Counted from the stretch's first letter, positions 15,905-23,934 are shown. The stretch is 47,772 nucleotides of DNA from Nocardia beijingensis NBRC 16342 (GCF_001612785.1 NZ_BDBC01000070.1:1-47772), one strand, 5' to 3'. Notes: a model not told the origin generated them from the sequence alone. Program-made: numbers and translations.

Positions 15905-16837
15905 TGTGAATCCTCCGCACGCAGTAAAGGCAGCACTTGATCGGCGAATTGCTCGAGGCTCGCGTCGTGGTCCGCGGTCGCCAGCCTGATCACCAGGTGC
16001 CGGGCACCGGCCGCGGCATAGCCGGCCAGCCAGTCCGCGGCCTCGCGTGCGGTACCCGCGAAGATCGCCTGCACCGACGCGATGAATCCCAGCGGGGCGT
16101 TGTAATAGCCCTGGATACTCGTCCGCAGGCGTTCGCGTGCCTTCTCCGGGTCCTCGTCCAGACACAACGTCGCGTACAAGGCGCGCGTGACCGGTCGTGC
16201 CGGCCCCGCACGCTCGATGACATCGGTAGGTCGCGGCCTCGGTCGGATAGGGCAGCCACCCATCGGCGAGGCGGGCCACCCGCCGCATCGCCGGGCCGCC
16301 GCTGCCGGCCAGCCAGATCGGCGGACCACCCGGTCGCGACGGCGGCGGCGCGAGCCGCACGTCAGCGAAGCCGAAGTGCTCCCCCCGATAGGACACCGAT
16401 TCTCCCGACCAGAGTCGGCGCATGGCGTCGATCGACTCCGCCATCCGGCCGACCCGGCTGGTGAATTCGACACCCAGCGCGGTGAACTGGGCCTCGGTGG
16501 CCGGGGTCGGAAACCCGCCGCCCATGCCCGCGATCACTCGCCCGTTCGACAGTCGGTCGAGTGTGGCGAGCTGGTGCGCCAGCAGGATCGGATGGCGCAG
16601 CGCCGGGAGCAGCACCGCGGTCCCCAGGGTGACCCGCTCGGTGGCCTCGGCCGCGGCAGCCAGCACCAGCAGTGGATCCGCGCGTGGCCTGGTGACCGGA
16701 CTGTCGCCGGCCCACACCGAGTCGAAACCCAGGTGCTCCGCTCGCCGCGCCTGTGTGACAAGCCGTTTCGGGTCGTGGTCGCCGAGCACGGTTTGGTCAC
16801 GTGTCGGCAGCAGGTATCCGATTTCCAACCTTGCCAT
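15901..16837 (-). pseudogene. LLM-class F420/flavin-dependent oxidoreductase, frameshifted
   Basis: The first two thirds, starting ATG 16837 after GGAGG (MARLEIGYLLPTRDQTVLG), is a clear luciferase-like monooxygenase: HLGFDSVWAGDSP, LLVLAAAAEATERVTLGTAV, NGRVIAGMGGGF. At about 16215-16235, after ADGWLPYPTEAATY, the reading frame changes; the rest of the domain (DVIERAGPARPVTRALYATL, then LAGYAAAGARHLVIRLAT) continues in another frame and stops at 15901-15903, overlapping the hydrolase start by ATGA. The span is 937 bases, one more than a multiple of three. It is therefore a recent single frameshift (one inserted or two lost bases) or a sequencing error; both halves keep normal codon use. Confidence 0.85.
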
Positions 16838-16876
16838 CTCGCCTCCGGGTCGTCGTCCGGTTCCCGAGCGTAGCGC

Positions 16877-16908
16877 TTGACTTCCTGTTTTTGAAGTGGG
16901 AAGTTCAA
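16877..16908. promoter_or_regulatory. Near-palindrome upstream of ohr and the LLM operon
   Basis: TTGACTTCC (16877-16885) and GGAAGTTCAA (16899-16908) form an imperfect inverted repeat between the divergent LLM operon and ohr; an inner ACTTC/GAAGT pair (16880-16884, 16893-16897) strengthens it. The AT-rich stretch contrasts with its flanks. It is a plausible operator for a peroxide- or electrophile-sensing regulator such as OhrR or the HxlR protein of the operon. Confidence 0.4.
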
Positions 16909-16935
16909 TTAAAAGTAGCAAGGAAAGGTATCGAG

Positions 16936-17364
16936 ATGACGAGGGTGCTGTACCGAGCGCAGGCGCACGTGACCGGTGGCAGGAACGGCCGCGGACGAAC
17001 GTCCGACGGAAGTCTGGATCTGGCTTTGCGCCAACCCAAGGAGCTGGGCGGTGACGGGGAGGGTGCGAATCCCGAGCAACTGTTCGCGATCGGATACGCA
17101 GCGTGCTTCGGGACGACGCTCGCCCTCGTCGGGCAGCGCGGCGGACTGAAGGCCGACGACGCGGAAATCGACTCGTCGGTCGCGCTGATCCCGATCGACG
17201 GCGGTCGTTTCGAACTCGGCGTCGAACTGCGTATCGGGCTGCCGTCGGTCACCGACGAACAGGCGATCGAACTGGTCCGAGCGGCCCATCAGGTCTGCCC
17301 GTACTCCAATGCCACGCGAAACAACATCGCCGTCGCCCTGGTGGTCAACGACGTCCGGCTGTAG
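16936..17364 (+). CDS. ohr: Organic hydroperoxide resistance protein Ohr
   Basis: 142-residue OsmC/Ohr-fold thiol peroxidase that reduces organic hydroperoxides with lipoyl-type thiols. Both reactive cysteines are present: C57 in AIGYAACFGTTLALVGQRGG and C121 in AAHQVCPYSNATRNNI; the N-terminal strand VLYRAQAHVTGGRNGR carries the Ohr R-N-G-R signature. The ATG at 16936 follows AGGAAAGG. It is divergent from the LLM/hydrolase/HxlR operon with a near-palindrome between them, and no ohrR (MarR) gene adjoins it, so the regulator could be the HxlR protein. Confidence 0.93.
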   Translation: MTRVLYRAQAHVTGGRNGRGRTSDGSLDLALRQPKELGGDGEGANPEQLFAIGYAACFGTTLALVGQRGGLKADDAEIDSSVALIPIDGGRFELGVELRIGLPSVTDEQAIELVRAAHQVCPYSNATRNNIAVALVVNDVRL

Positions 17365-17382
17365 CGACCGGCTCTGAAACCA

Positions 17383-17420
17383 GCTCGCTCGATCCATGCC
17401 CGGTTTCGGATCGAGCGAGC
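17383..17420. terminator. Hairpin between convergent ohr and menE
   Basis: GCTCGCTCGATCC pairs perfectly with GGATCGAGCGAGC (13 bp) around a 12-base loop, 18 bases after the ohr stop. Confidence 0.7.
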
Positions 17421-17512
17421 ATCGAAGTGCCGCTGCCACTCGGTAGCTGGATCGAGTCAGTGGTGGCGCGGTCGCGGGCGGCGCCGGTGGTGGGCGCTGC
17501 CCCGGTGATCTG

Positions 17513-18673
17513 CTAGCGGTTCGAGTCGGCCAGCAGGTATTCGCGGAGCTTGGCGCGGTCGGGCTTGCCGGGGCCGCGGAGGGGGAACTCGTCGAGGACG
17601 GCGAGTTCGCGGGGGGCCGCGATGGAGTCCAGTTCGGCGGCGACGTATTCGCGTAGCTCGGACAGGTTGGGCGTGGCGCCGGGGGCGGGGATCACCGCGA
17701 CGGCGACGTGCTGGCCGAGCCGTTCGTCGGGCAGGCCGAGGACGACCACTTCGCTGATGGTCGGGTGGTTGATCAGCACGGCCTCGACCACCTGCGGGAT
17801 CACCAGCAGGCCGCCGGTGGTGATGGCCTCGTCCAGCCGCCCGGTGATGCTCAGTACGCCGTTGTCGAAGGTGCCCGCGTCTTCGGTGCGGAACCAGCCC
17901 GGTTCGGCGAAGGCGGGATGGTCGGGTTGATTGCGGTAACCGGAGGCGATCATTGCGCCGCCCAGCACCACCCGGCCCTCTTCGATCCGGACCTTCGTGC
18001 CCTCCAGCGGCACGCCGTCATAGACGCAGCCGCCGCAGGTCTCGCTCATGCCGTAGGTGCGCACCACGGTGATTCCCGCCGCTCGCGCGCGTTCGTAAAC
18101 CGGCAGGGGAGTGGCCGCGCCGCCCACCAGCACGCCGTCGAGTTCGGCCAGCGCGGTGGTGGCGACCGGCGATTCCAGCGCTTTGATCAACTGGGTCGGG
18201 ACCAAGGACGTGTAGCGCCGCTCCCCGCGCATGCCCGAGATGGCGCCCGCGAGTGCCTCGGGCAGGAATCCGCCGGACACGTCCAGCACGGTGGGTTCGG
18301 TCCCCGCCAGGATGCTGCGCAACAACACCTGGATACCGGCGATGTGATGGGTCGGCAGGGCCAGCAACCAGTTGCCGGGGCCACCGAGCCGGTCGTGGGT
18401 CGCGGTGCCGCTCGCGCGGAGGGCCGCCGAGCTGAGCATCGCGCCCTTCGGCACGCCCGTGGTGCCGGAGGTGGTCACCACCAGGGCGATGTCCTCGTCG
18501 ATCGGCTCACCCGGCGACAAGGCGTCGCTCAGGCGTCTCGCCTCGCGCCGATCGCTGGTGGGAATGGGAAGCCAGGCCGTCCCGCTACCTTCCAGCGCCT
18601 CCCGCAGGTGCGGCATGACGTCGCCGAGACCGGAGCCGGTCGGCATCGGCAAGGTACGCAGTTTCTTGGTCAT
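17513..18673 (-). CDS. menE: o-Succinylbenzoate-CoA ligase MenE
   Basis: 386-residue adenylate-forming enzyme that activates o-succinylbenzoate to its CoA thioester in menaquinone synthesis. The AMP-binding signature is ALVVTTSGTTGVPKGAMLSS (about 85-104); LPTHHIAGIQVLLRSI and TYGMSETCGGCVYDGV (A5 motif) follow, then WFRTEDAG and GRLDEAITTGG, with the catalytic lysine region FPLRGPGKPDRAKLREYL near the end. It is shorter than typical acyl-CoA ligases, as is usual for actinobacterial MenE. The ATG at 18673 overlaps the stop of a 26-codon upstream ORF (ATGA), so translation is probably coupled to it. Confidence 0.93.
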   Translation of the reverse strand: MTKKLRTLPMPTGSGLGDVMPHLREALEGSGTAWLPIPTSDRREARRLSDALSPGEPIDEDIALVVTTSGTTGVPKGAMLSSAALRASGTATHDRLGGPGNWLLALPTHHIAGIQVLLRSILAGTEPTVLDVSGGFLPEALAGAISGMRGERRYTSLVPTQLIKALESPVATTALAELDGVLVGGAATPLPVYERARAAGITVVRTYGMSETCGGCVYDGVPLEGTKVRIEEGRVVLGGAMIASGYRNQPDHPAFAEPGWFRTEDAGTFDNGVLSITGRLDEAITTGGLLVIPQVVEAVLINHPTISEVVVLGLPDERLGQHVAVAVIPAPGATPNLSELREYVAAELDSIAAPRELAVLDEFPLRGPGKPDRAKLREYLLADSNR

Positions 18674-18750
18674 GCCATGCCTCGCCGCTCGCCCGGCTCG
18701 GTGCTGCCCAGAGCCGCAGTGCCTATGGCTCGCTCGCTGCACTCCCTCAC
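18670..18750 (-). CDS. 26-codon SERSER-type mini-ORF coupled to menE
   Basis: GTG-AGG-GAG-TGC-AGC-GAG starts a 26-residue frame, MRECSERAIGTAALGS..., whose TGA stop overlaps the menE ATG (ATGA). The nucleotide sequence matches the mini-ORF before secE (42853-42933), notably AGCGAGCGAGCCAT and the CSERAIGTA / RSERAIGTA reading. A small hairpin, CACGATAGGGATCGTG (18748-18763), includes its GTG. The remaining upstream gap (18764-19010) shows no gene. This looks like a repeat element that donates a translated leader; a functional peptide is not implied. Confidence 0.55.
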   Translation of the reverse strand: MRECSERAIGTAALGSTEPGERRGMA

Positions 18751-19010
18751 GATAGGGATCGTGTCATGCCCGCGCCGCCGCGTGCGGAACGGGTCGGTTT
18801 GCCGGAGTGGCGCGCCCGTGGCGCGGCCACCCGGTGAGATCGGGGCTCAAGTACGACAGGCATCGATGCTGCGATTCACTCGTCGGATGGGACACGGACA
18901 CAGCCGGCCCGGACGTCGGCGGTCGGGTGGCCATCCGAGCGTTATCGTCCTCGCCAGTTGACGCGTTGGCAACTCGATGCGGCCCGCCCTACTACCGAAC
19001 GGAACCGTTT

Positions 19011-19403
19011 CTAGGGCTCCTGCCAGCGGGAATCCCGCCGGATGGGATGGGTCGGCGGGACCTCGACCAGAACGATCGGCACACCGTCGGGATCGCGCAC
19101 CCACATCTCGTGCAAACCCCACGGCTCCTCGACCGGAGCCCGATCGATCGGGATGCCCTTCAGCGCCAGCTCCGCCGCCGCGTCGGACACATCGCGCACC
19201 TGAAGCCAGATCGCGCCGTCGAACGACGACGAGCCGCCCGACCCGCCGTGTCCGGCCACCTCGATCAGCGACTGTCCAGCGAAGAACACCGTTCCGCCCG
19301 GATACTCCCGCGCGACGGCCAGTTCCAGCCCGTCCCGATAGAACGCGAGCGTGGCCTCGTAGTCGGCGGGCCGCAGGATGATGCGGCTGCTGAGGATGTC
19401 CAT
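19011..19403 (-). CDS. VOC (glyoxalase/bleomycin-resistance) family protein
   Basis: 130 residues forming the paired beta-alpha-beta-beta-beta VOC fold: SRIILRPADYEATLAFYRDG (first module) and AIWLQVRDVSDAAAELALKG, WGLHEMWVRDPDGVPIVLVE (second). E and H residues at the module ends could bind a divalent metal. The ATG overlaps the menB stop by one base (TGATG), so it is cotranslated with menB. That could mean a role with quinone precursors or detoxification, but no specific reaction is known to me. Confidence 0.85.
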   Translation of the reverse strand: MDILSSRIILRPADYEATLAFYRDGLELAVAREYPGGTVFFAGQSLIEVAGHGGSGGSSSFDGAIWLQVRDVSDAAAELALKGIPIDRAPVEEPWGLHEMWVRDPDGVPIVLVEVPPTHPIRRDSRWQEP

Positions 19404-20296
19404 CAGAAGTACCAGGGGTAGGGGGTCCAGTCCGGCTTGCGCTTCTGCAGGAACGCGTCGCGGCCTTCGACGGCTTCATCGGTCATGTAGGCCATCCTCG
19501 TCGCCTCGCCGGCGAAAAGTTGCTGGCCCACAAGACCATCGTCCAGCAAATTGAACGCGTACTTCAGCATGCGCTGGGCCTGCGGAGACTTGCCGTTGAT
19601 GTCGGCGGTCCACTCCAGCGCGACGTCCTCCAACTCGGCGTGGTCGACGACCTTGTTCACCGCGCCCATCTGGTGCATCTCCTCGGCGGTGTAGGGACGG
19701 CCGAGGAAGAAGATCTCGCGGGCGAACTTCTGGCCGACCATCTTGGCCAGATACGCGCTGCCGTAGCCGCCGTCGAAGCTGCCCACGTCGGCGTCGGTCT
19801 GCTTGAACCGGGCGTGTTCGCGGCTGGCCAAGGTGAGATCGCAGACCACGTGCAGGCTGTGCCCGCCGCCCGCGGCCCATCCGTTCACCAGCGCGATCAC
19901 CACCTTCGGCATGAAGCGGATCAACCGCTGCACCTCGAGGATGTGCAAGCGGCCGGCGCGGGCCTGGTCGACCGTGTCGGCCGTCTCGCCGCTGGCGTAC
20001 TGGTAGCCGCTGCGGCCGCGGATGCGCTGGTCACCGCCGGAGCAGAAGGCCCAGCCGCCGTCCTTGGGGCTGGGGCCGTTGCCGGTGAGCAGCACCGCGC
20101 CGACGTCCGAGGTCATCCGCGCGTGATCGAGTGCCCGATAGAGTTCGTCGACCGTGTGCGGGCGGAACGCGTTGCGCACCTCCGGCCGGTCGAACGCGAC
20201 ACGCACGGTGCCCTGCTCGATGTGCCGGTGATAGGTGATGTCGGTCAGGTTCTCGAATCCCGGAACGGGGCGCCACAGCTTCGGATTGAACGTCAC
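19403..20296 (-). CDS. menB: 1,4-dihydroxy-2-naphthoyl-CoA synthase MenB
   Basis: 297-residue crotonase-fold enzyme that cyclises o-succinylbenzoyl-CoA. Recognised by VAFDRPEVRNAFRPHTVDEL (about 33-52), the oxyanion-hole loop WAFCSGGDQRIRGRSGY (about 82-98), NGWAAGGGHSLHVVCDLTLA and the catalytic segment TDADVGSFDGGYGSAYLAKM. The C-terminus PDWTPYPWYF is typical of actinobacterial MenB. The start is GTG 20296: on the minus strand TAGCAT (20308-20303) precedes it by six bases, giving a leaderless mRNA. A VOC gene follows with one-base overlap. Confidence 0.96.
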   Translation of the reverse strand: MTFNPKLWRPVPGFENLTDITYHRHIEQGTVRVAFDRPEVRNAFRPHTVDELYRALDHARMTSDVGAVLLTGNGPSPKDGGWAFCSGGDQRIRGRSGYQYASGETADTVDQARAGRLHILEVQRLIRFMPKVVIALVNGWAAGGGHSLHVVCDLTLASREHARFKQTDADVGSFDGGYGSAYLAKMVGQKFAREIFFLGRPYTAEEMHQMGAVNKVVDHAELEDVALEWTADINGKSPQAQRMLKYAFNLLDDGLVGQQLFAGEATRMAYMTDEAVEGRDAFLQKRKPDWTPYPWYF

Positions 20297-20443
20297 CGGG
20301 CAATGCTAGGTCTCGCTGGTCTCGAAAGTCGTGGTCGGGCCTGTGCACAGCGACGACCCGGAGCGTGTAGGCCATCGGTCTCGGAGGCAAGGGAGGCCAG
20401 CCCCTGATCCCGGATCTTCGCGCCAGGTCGCCGGGACCTCGAT

Positions 20444-20471
20444 TTGACGGTGTAAAACTACGCGTTACCGT
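20444..20471 (+). promoter_or_regulatory. SigA-type promoter of the thioesterase gene
   Basis: -35 TTGACG (20444-20449), 16-bp spacer, -10 TACCGT (20466-20471), then six bases to the ATG at 20478. One of the best-matching promoters in the window and placed for a leaderless transcript. Confidence 0.7.
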
Positions 20472-20477
20472 GCAGGT

Positions 20478-21134
20478 ATGAGCGAGCAAGTGAAACCGGT
20501 TATCGACCGGAGCGCGGTGGACCGATCCCGGTACGAGAAGCACGGCGGGTTCCCGAAGGTCACGTCCGCGAAGGTCGGGCCGAACTTCGGCGGATTCGTG
20601 GACGCCATGCGGACGTTGCAGGATCTCGCGGTGTCCGTGGACGCGCCGGACGAGGTCTTCGGGGCCGCGCAAGCCAAAGCTCGCGAGCTGATCGACCTGC
20701 TCGAGCCCTACCGCGCGCCCGAATTGCAAGGCCCGGCGGGCCGCGCCGTCGAATTGCCAGGGCGGGGAAGCCTTCTGCTGCTGCCGTGGCAGGTGGTCGC
20801 GGCGGGGCCGGACGGCATCGAGATGACGGGTGTGTTCCGCCGATTCCATCTCGGCGGGAACGGAGCCGCGCACGGCGGTGTGCTGCCGCTGCTGTTCGAC
20901 GACCTGCTCGGCATGATCGTGCACTACGCCGGACGGCCGATCAGCCGCACCGCGTACCTTCACGTCAACTACCGCAAGATCACTCCGCTCGAAACGGAAC
21001 TGACGGTTCGCGGACGGGTCGACCGTATCGAAGGGCGAAAAACTTTTATCACCGCCGAATTGCTCGATGAGCAGGGCGATCTCCTCGCCGACTGCGAAGG
21101 ACTGATGGTCGAGTTGCTACCGTGGCAGCCGTAG
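20478..21134 (+). CDS. PaaI-family hot-dog thioesterase
   Basis: 218 residues. The C-terminal hot-dog domain (about 100-215) has FRRFHLGGNGAAHGGVLPLL and FDDLLGMIVHYAG, the HGG motif and long helix of PaaI/acyl-CoA thioesterases, then SRTAYLHVNYRKITPLETEL. The N-terminal 95 residues are a helical extension with no obvious motif. A neighbouring thioesterase among men genes could hydrolyse dihydroxynaphthoyl-CoA, the step not otherwise covered here, but many PaaI proteins act on other acyl-CoAs, so this is only a suggestion. Transcription is probably leaderless from TTGACG/TACCGT. Confidence 0.85.
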   Translation: MSEQVKPVIDRSAVDRSRYEKHGGFPKVTSAKVGPNFGGFVDAMRTLQDLAVSVDAPDEVFGAAQAKARELIDLLEPYRAPELQGPAGRAVELPGRGSLLLLPWQVVAAGPDGIEMTGVFRRFHLGGNGAAHGGVLPLLFDDLLGMIVHYAGRPISRTAYLHVNYRKITPLETELTVRGRVDRIEGRKTFITAELLDEQGDLLADCEGLMVELLPWQP

Positions 21135-21208
21135 CCGGGTGAATGCTGGCGCGGGCACGTATAGTTGCCCTCGCTCGTTCATCGATACCGATCCGGAGGA
21201 ACCTGAAA

Positions 21209-21655
21209 GTGGTTGCAGCACTGTCTGAATCCCTGCTCGACGACGCGAAGCGCCCGGCTTTCCTTGCCGATGCCGTCGAGGTTCTCGACGCCGAGGTGTC
21301 GGACAAGGGTGGTGCGTCCGGCCTGGCTGTGAAGGGTGGCTACGCGGCGGTCAAGAAGATCAGCCCGTCCATCGTGCCCGATGCGCTGGAGTCGTTGGCG
21401 CCCAAGCTGGTCGCGCAGCTGGAGCCGTTCTGGCAGGAGTACACGGCCTCGGGCACCGGCAAGTTCGCCGACCTGCTCGTCGCCAAGTCCGACGAGGTCG
21501 CCGAGGCGTTGCTCGCCGTCACCGACGCCCGCGCCGAGGCCTCCAGCCGCCCTGCCCTGCAGAAGGTCTACTCCTCGATGCGTTCCTCGGCGAAGAAGAA
21601 CGTCATCGAGGCGCTGCCGCGGGTCGGCGACCTGATCGAGAAGCACGCGAAGTAA
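21209..21655 (+). CDS. Conserved actinobacterial protein (DUF6918-like)
   Basis: 148 residues, almost entirely alpha-helical and rich in Ala, Leu, Lys and Glu: ALSESLLDDAKRPAFLADAV, KGGYAAVKKISPSIVPDALE, SSMRSSAKKNVIEALPRVGD. No signal peptide or membrane helix. The GTG at 21209 is chosen because CGGAGGA lies eight bases upstream; earlier starts have none. The pattern resembles a widespread mycolata family I associate with DUF6918. The repeated S-S-A-K-K/K-K segments could bind nucleic acid or membranes, but function is unknown. A repeat region follows. Confidence 0.65.
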   Translation: MVAALSESLLDDAKRPAFLADAVEVLDAEVSDKGGASGLAVKGGYAAVKKISPSIVPDALESLAPKLVAQLEPFWQEYTASGTGKFADLLVAKSDEVAEALLAVTDARAEASSRPALQKVYSSMRSSAKKNVIEALPRVGDLIEKHAK

Positions 21656-21660
21656 TTCTC

Positions 21661-21895
21661 GGCCTCGTATCCGAGCGACCACCGCTTGCGACTTCGTCGC
21701 GGACGCGGCGGCCACTCGGATACGAGCCGGGCTGTGTTGGTTTTTCCAGCGCCTGCGGCGCTGGGTGTTCGCGGCCCCCTTATGGCTCGCATCCGAGCGA
21801 CCACCGCTTGCGACTTCGTCGCGGACGCGGCGGCCACTCGGATACGAGCCGGGCCGCGAACGGCGCATGCTCGGTCTCGCTTCGCTCGAAACCGG
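21661..21895. repeat. Duplicated palindromic repeat element between DUF6918-like gene and menD
   Basis: Two identical 64-bp copies (21669-21732 and 21791-21854). Each folds on itself: CTCGTATCCGAG near the left end pairs with CTCGGATACGAG at the right, enclosing ACCGC...GCGG and the inner hairpin GCGACTTCGTCGC. The second copy lies inside a 95-bp inverted repeat (21767-21861) whose ends are GTTCGCGGCCC and GGGCCGCGAAC, preceded by the hairpin AGCGCCTGCGGCGCT (21748-21762) and followed by the tail GGTCTCGCTTCGCTCGAAA. The same 95-bp frame recurs at 37639-37733. No transposase is present, so this is a REP/MITE-like passive element; the rest of this gap (to 22045) shows no gene. Confidence 0.8.
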
Positions 21896-22045
21896 TAGTT
21901 GTGCTAGTGCCGTTGCGTGACGAGGCAGGGTTGCGATTTGAGCCCTGCCTCTGGGGACTGCACGCCACCCCCGTGGGCGACGACACAGTGTGATTGCGAA
22001 CCTCCCGCCGGGGACTTCCAGGTGACTGTCTGCCAGTCTGGAGGC

Positions 22046-23689
22046 GTGAACCCGTCTACAGCACAAGCGCAGGTCGTCGTCGACGAACTGGTGCGCGGGG
22101 GCGTGCGGGATGTCGTCCTGTGCCCCGGCTCCCGGAACGCTCCGCTGGCGTTCGCCCTGCAAGCCGCCGATTCGGCCGGGCGACTGCGCCTGCACATGCG
22201 GATCGACGAGCGAACGGCGGGCTTCCTCGCCATCGGGCTCGCGCTCGCGAGCAGCCTTCCGGTCCCGGTCGTGATGACCTCGGGCACCGCGGTGGCCAAT
22301 CTCGGGCCCGCCGTGCTGGAGGCGAACTACGCCCGCGTCCCGCTGGTGGTGCTGAGCGCGAACCGGCCCTACGAGTTGCTCGGCTCCGGCGCCAACCAGA
22401 CCGTCGAGCAGTTCGGCTTGTTCGGCAGCCAGGTGCGCGCGACCATCTCACTCGGTCTGGCGGAGGAGGAGGCGGGCGACGCCGAGCACCCGCCGTACGG
22501 CCAGCAGAACAGCCAGTGGCGTTCGGCGGTCTGCCGGGTGCTGGCGGCGGCGCGCGGCACCCGCTCCGGCAACGCGGGCCCGGTGCACTTCGACGTCCCG
22601 CTGCGTGAGCCTTTGGTTCCCGACCTGGCGCCGGGTGAGACGGCTCCGGTGGGGCGCGCGGGCGACTGTGCCTGGACCGAGACCCAGTACGCCACCTTGG
22701 ACGTGCCACTCGATCTCGACCTCACACCGGACACGGTCGTGATCTCCGGACACGGCGCGGGTCTGCGGCCGGAACTGGCGGGCCTGCCGACCGTCGCCGA
22801 GCCCACCGCCCCCATGCACGGTCCCGCGCTCCATCCGCTCGCACTGTCGCTGCTGCGACCGGCGCAGGCGATCATCACCGGCCGCCCGACCCTGCACCGG
22901 CAGGTGTCGAAGGTGCTCGCCGACCCGGACATCCGGGTCTACGCGCTCACCACCGGTCCGCGGTGGCCCGACGTGTCCGGCAACGTGGTCGGCACCGGCA
23001 CCCGCGCCGTCACCGTCGGGGCCCCGAGGCCGCAATGGCTGGAGCAGTGCCGCGAACTGAACGCGAAAGCCGACCAGGTGGTGCGTGCCGAACTCGCACG
23101 CCACCCGAAACCCACCGGGCTGCACGTGGCCGCGGTCGTGATGGACGCGCTGCGCGACGGCGACCAACTGCTGCTCGGCGCCTCGAACCCGGTCCGGGAC
23201 GCGGCGCTGGTGTCGCATCCGCGTCCCGGCGTCAGGGTGCTGTCGAATCGAGGCGTGGCGGGTATCGACGGCACGGTCTCCACCGCGGTGGGCGCCGCTT
23301 TGCACCACGACGGGCGCACCATCGCGCTGATCGGTGACCTGACCTTCCTGCACGACGCGTCCGGCCTGCTGATCGGGCCGGGCGAACCGCGGCCCTCGGA
23401 CCTGACCATCGTCGTCGCCAACGACGACGGCGGCGGCATCTTCGAACTGCTCGAGCAGGGCGACCCGCAATACGCGGGCGTGTTCGAACGGGTCTTCGGC
23501 ACCCCGCACGGCATGGACCTGGCCGCCCTGTGCGCCGCCTATCGCATCCCGCACCGGCAGGTGGACCCGCAGCAGCTGGCCGTCGAGCTGACCGCGCACG
23601 CGCATGGCATGCGGGTGCTCGAGGTGGCCACCGAGCGGTCCAGCCTGCGGGAACTGCACGCGACGGTGCGGGCCGGAATTCAACCCTGA
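22046..23689 (+). CDS. menD: SEPHCHC synthase MenD
   Basis: 547-residue thiamine-diphosphate enzyme that condenses 2-oxoglutarate with isochorismate, the first committed step of menaquinone synthesis. Starts MNPSTAQAQVVVDELVRGGV then DVVLCPGSRNAPLAFAL (PYR domain, with the activating glutamate in LHMRIDERTAGFLAIGLAL). The C-terminal ThDP/Mg motif is IALIGDLTFLHDASGLLIG followed by DLTIVVANDDGGGIFELL. The GTG at 22046 is preferred: CAGTCT (22034-22039) lies six bases before it, suggesting a leaderless mRNA. It stands alone, with the palindromic repeat upstream and convergent small genes downstream. Confidence 0.95.
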   Translation: MNPSTAQAQVVVDELVRGGVRDVVLCPGSRNAPLAFALQAADSAGRLRLHMRIDERTAGFLAIGLALASSLPVPVVMTSGTAVANLGPAVLEANYARVPLVVLSANRPYELLGSGANQTVEQFGLFGSQVRATISLGLAEEEAGDAEHPPYGQQNSQWRSAVCRVLAAARGTRSGNAGPVHFDVPLREPLVPDLAPGETAPVGRAGDCAWTETQYATLDVPLDLDLTPDTVVISGHGAGLRPELAGLPTVAEPTAPMHGPALHPLALSLLRPAQAIITGRPTLHRQVSKVLADPDIRVYALTTGPRWPDVSGNVVGTGTRAVTVGAPRPQWLEQCRELNAKADQVVRAELARHPKPTGLHVAAVVMDALRDGDQLLLGASNPVRDAALVSHPRPGVRVLSNRGVAGIDGTVSTAVGAALHHDGRTIALIGDLTFLHDASGLLIGPGEPRPSDLTIVVANDDGGGIFELLEQGDPQYAGVFERVFGTPHGMDLAALCAAYRIPHRQVDPQQLAVELTAHAHGMRVLEVATERSSLRELHATVRAGIQP

Positions 23690-23697
23690 CCGGGCGG

Positions 23698-23934
23698 TCA
23701 GAAGTCGAATTCCTCCTCGGGATCGTCATCCATCGGAACGGCGATGGACTGTTCGATCACGTCCGCCGGGTTCGCCTCGAAGGTGTCGCGCTCCAGAGCC
23801 GCCCGTCCGACGAACTCGTCCTGCTCATCCTGCTCGGGCAGGTCGTCGGCGAGCACCGGCTCCTCCGGATACGCCGGAACCGACTGCTCGGCGAGATCGG
23901 CCTCAGGGACCGCGTCGGCAAGGGGATCTGACAT
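23698..23934 (-). CDS. Small acidic protein of unknown function
   Basis: 78 residues, strongly acidic: MSDPLADAVPEADLAEQSVP, RDTFEANPADVIEQSIAVPM and the tail DDDPEEEFDF. GAGAGGAG lies eight or nine bases before the ATG, supporting translation. No membrane helix or cysteine. The repeated A-D-x-x-E-Q pattern (ADLAEQ, ADVIEQ) looks like a short duplicated interaction motif. It converges tightly on menD, with eight bases between the stops, and shares strand with the basic protein at 24064. I do not recognise a function. Confidence 0.65.
   Translation of the reverse strand: MSDPLADAVPEADLAEQSVPAYPEEPVLADDLPEQDEQDEFVGRAALERDTFEANPADVIEQSIAVPMDDDPEEEFDF

Noticed and set aside
21661..21895. CRISPR array
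   Set aside because: Only two copies, each a long palindrome of 64 bp, with no regular short spacers and no cas genes.
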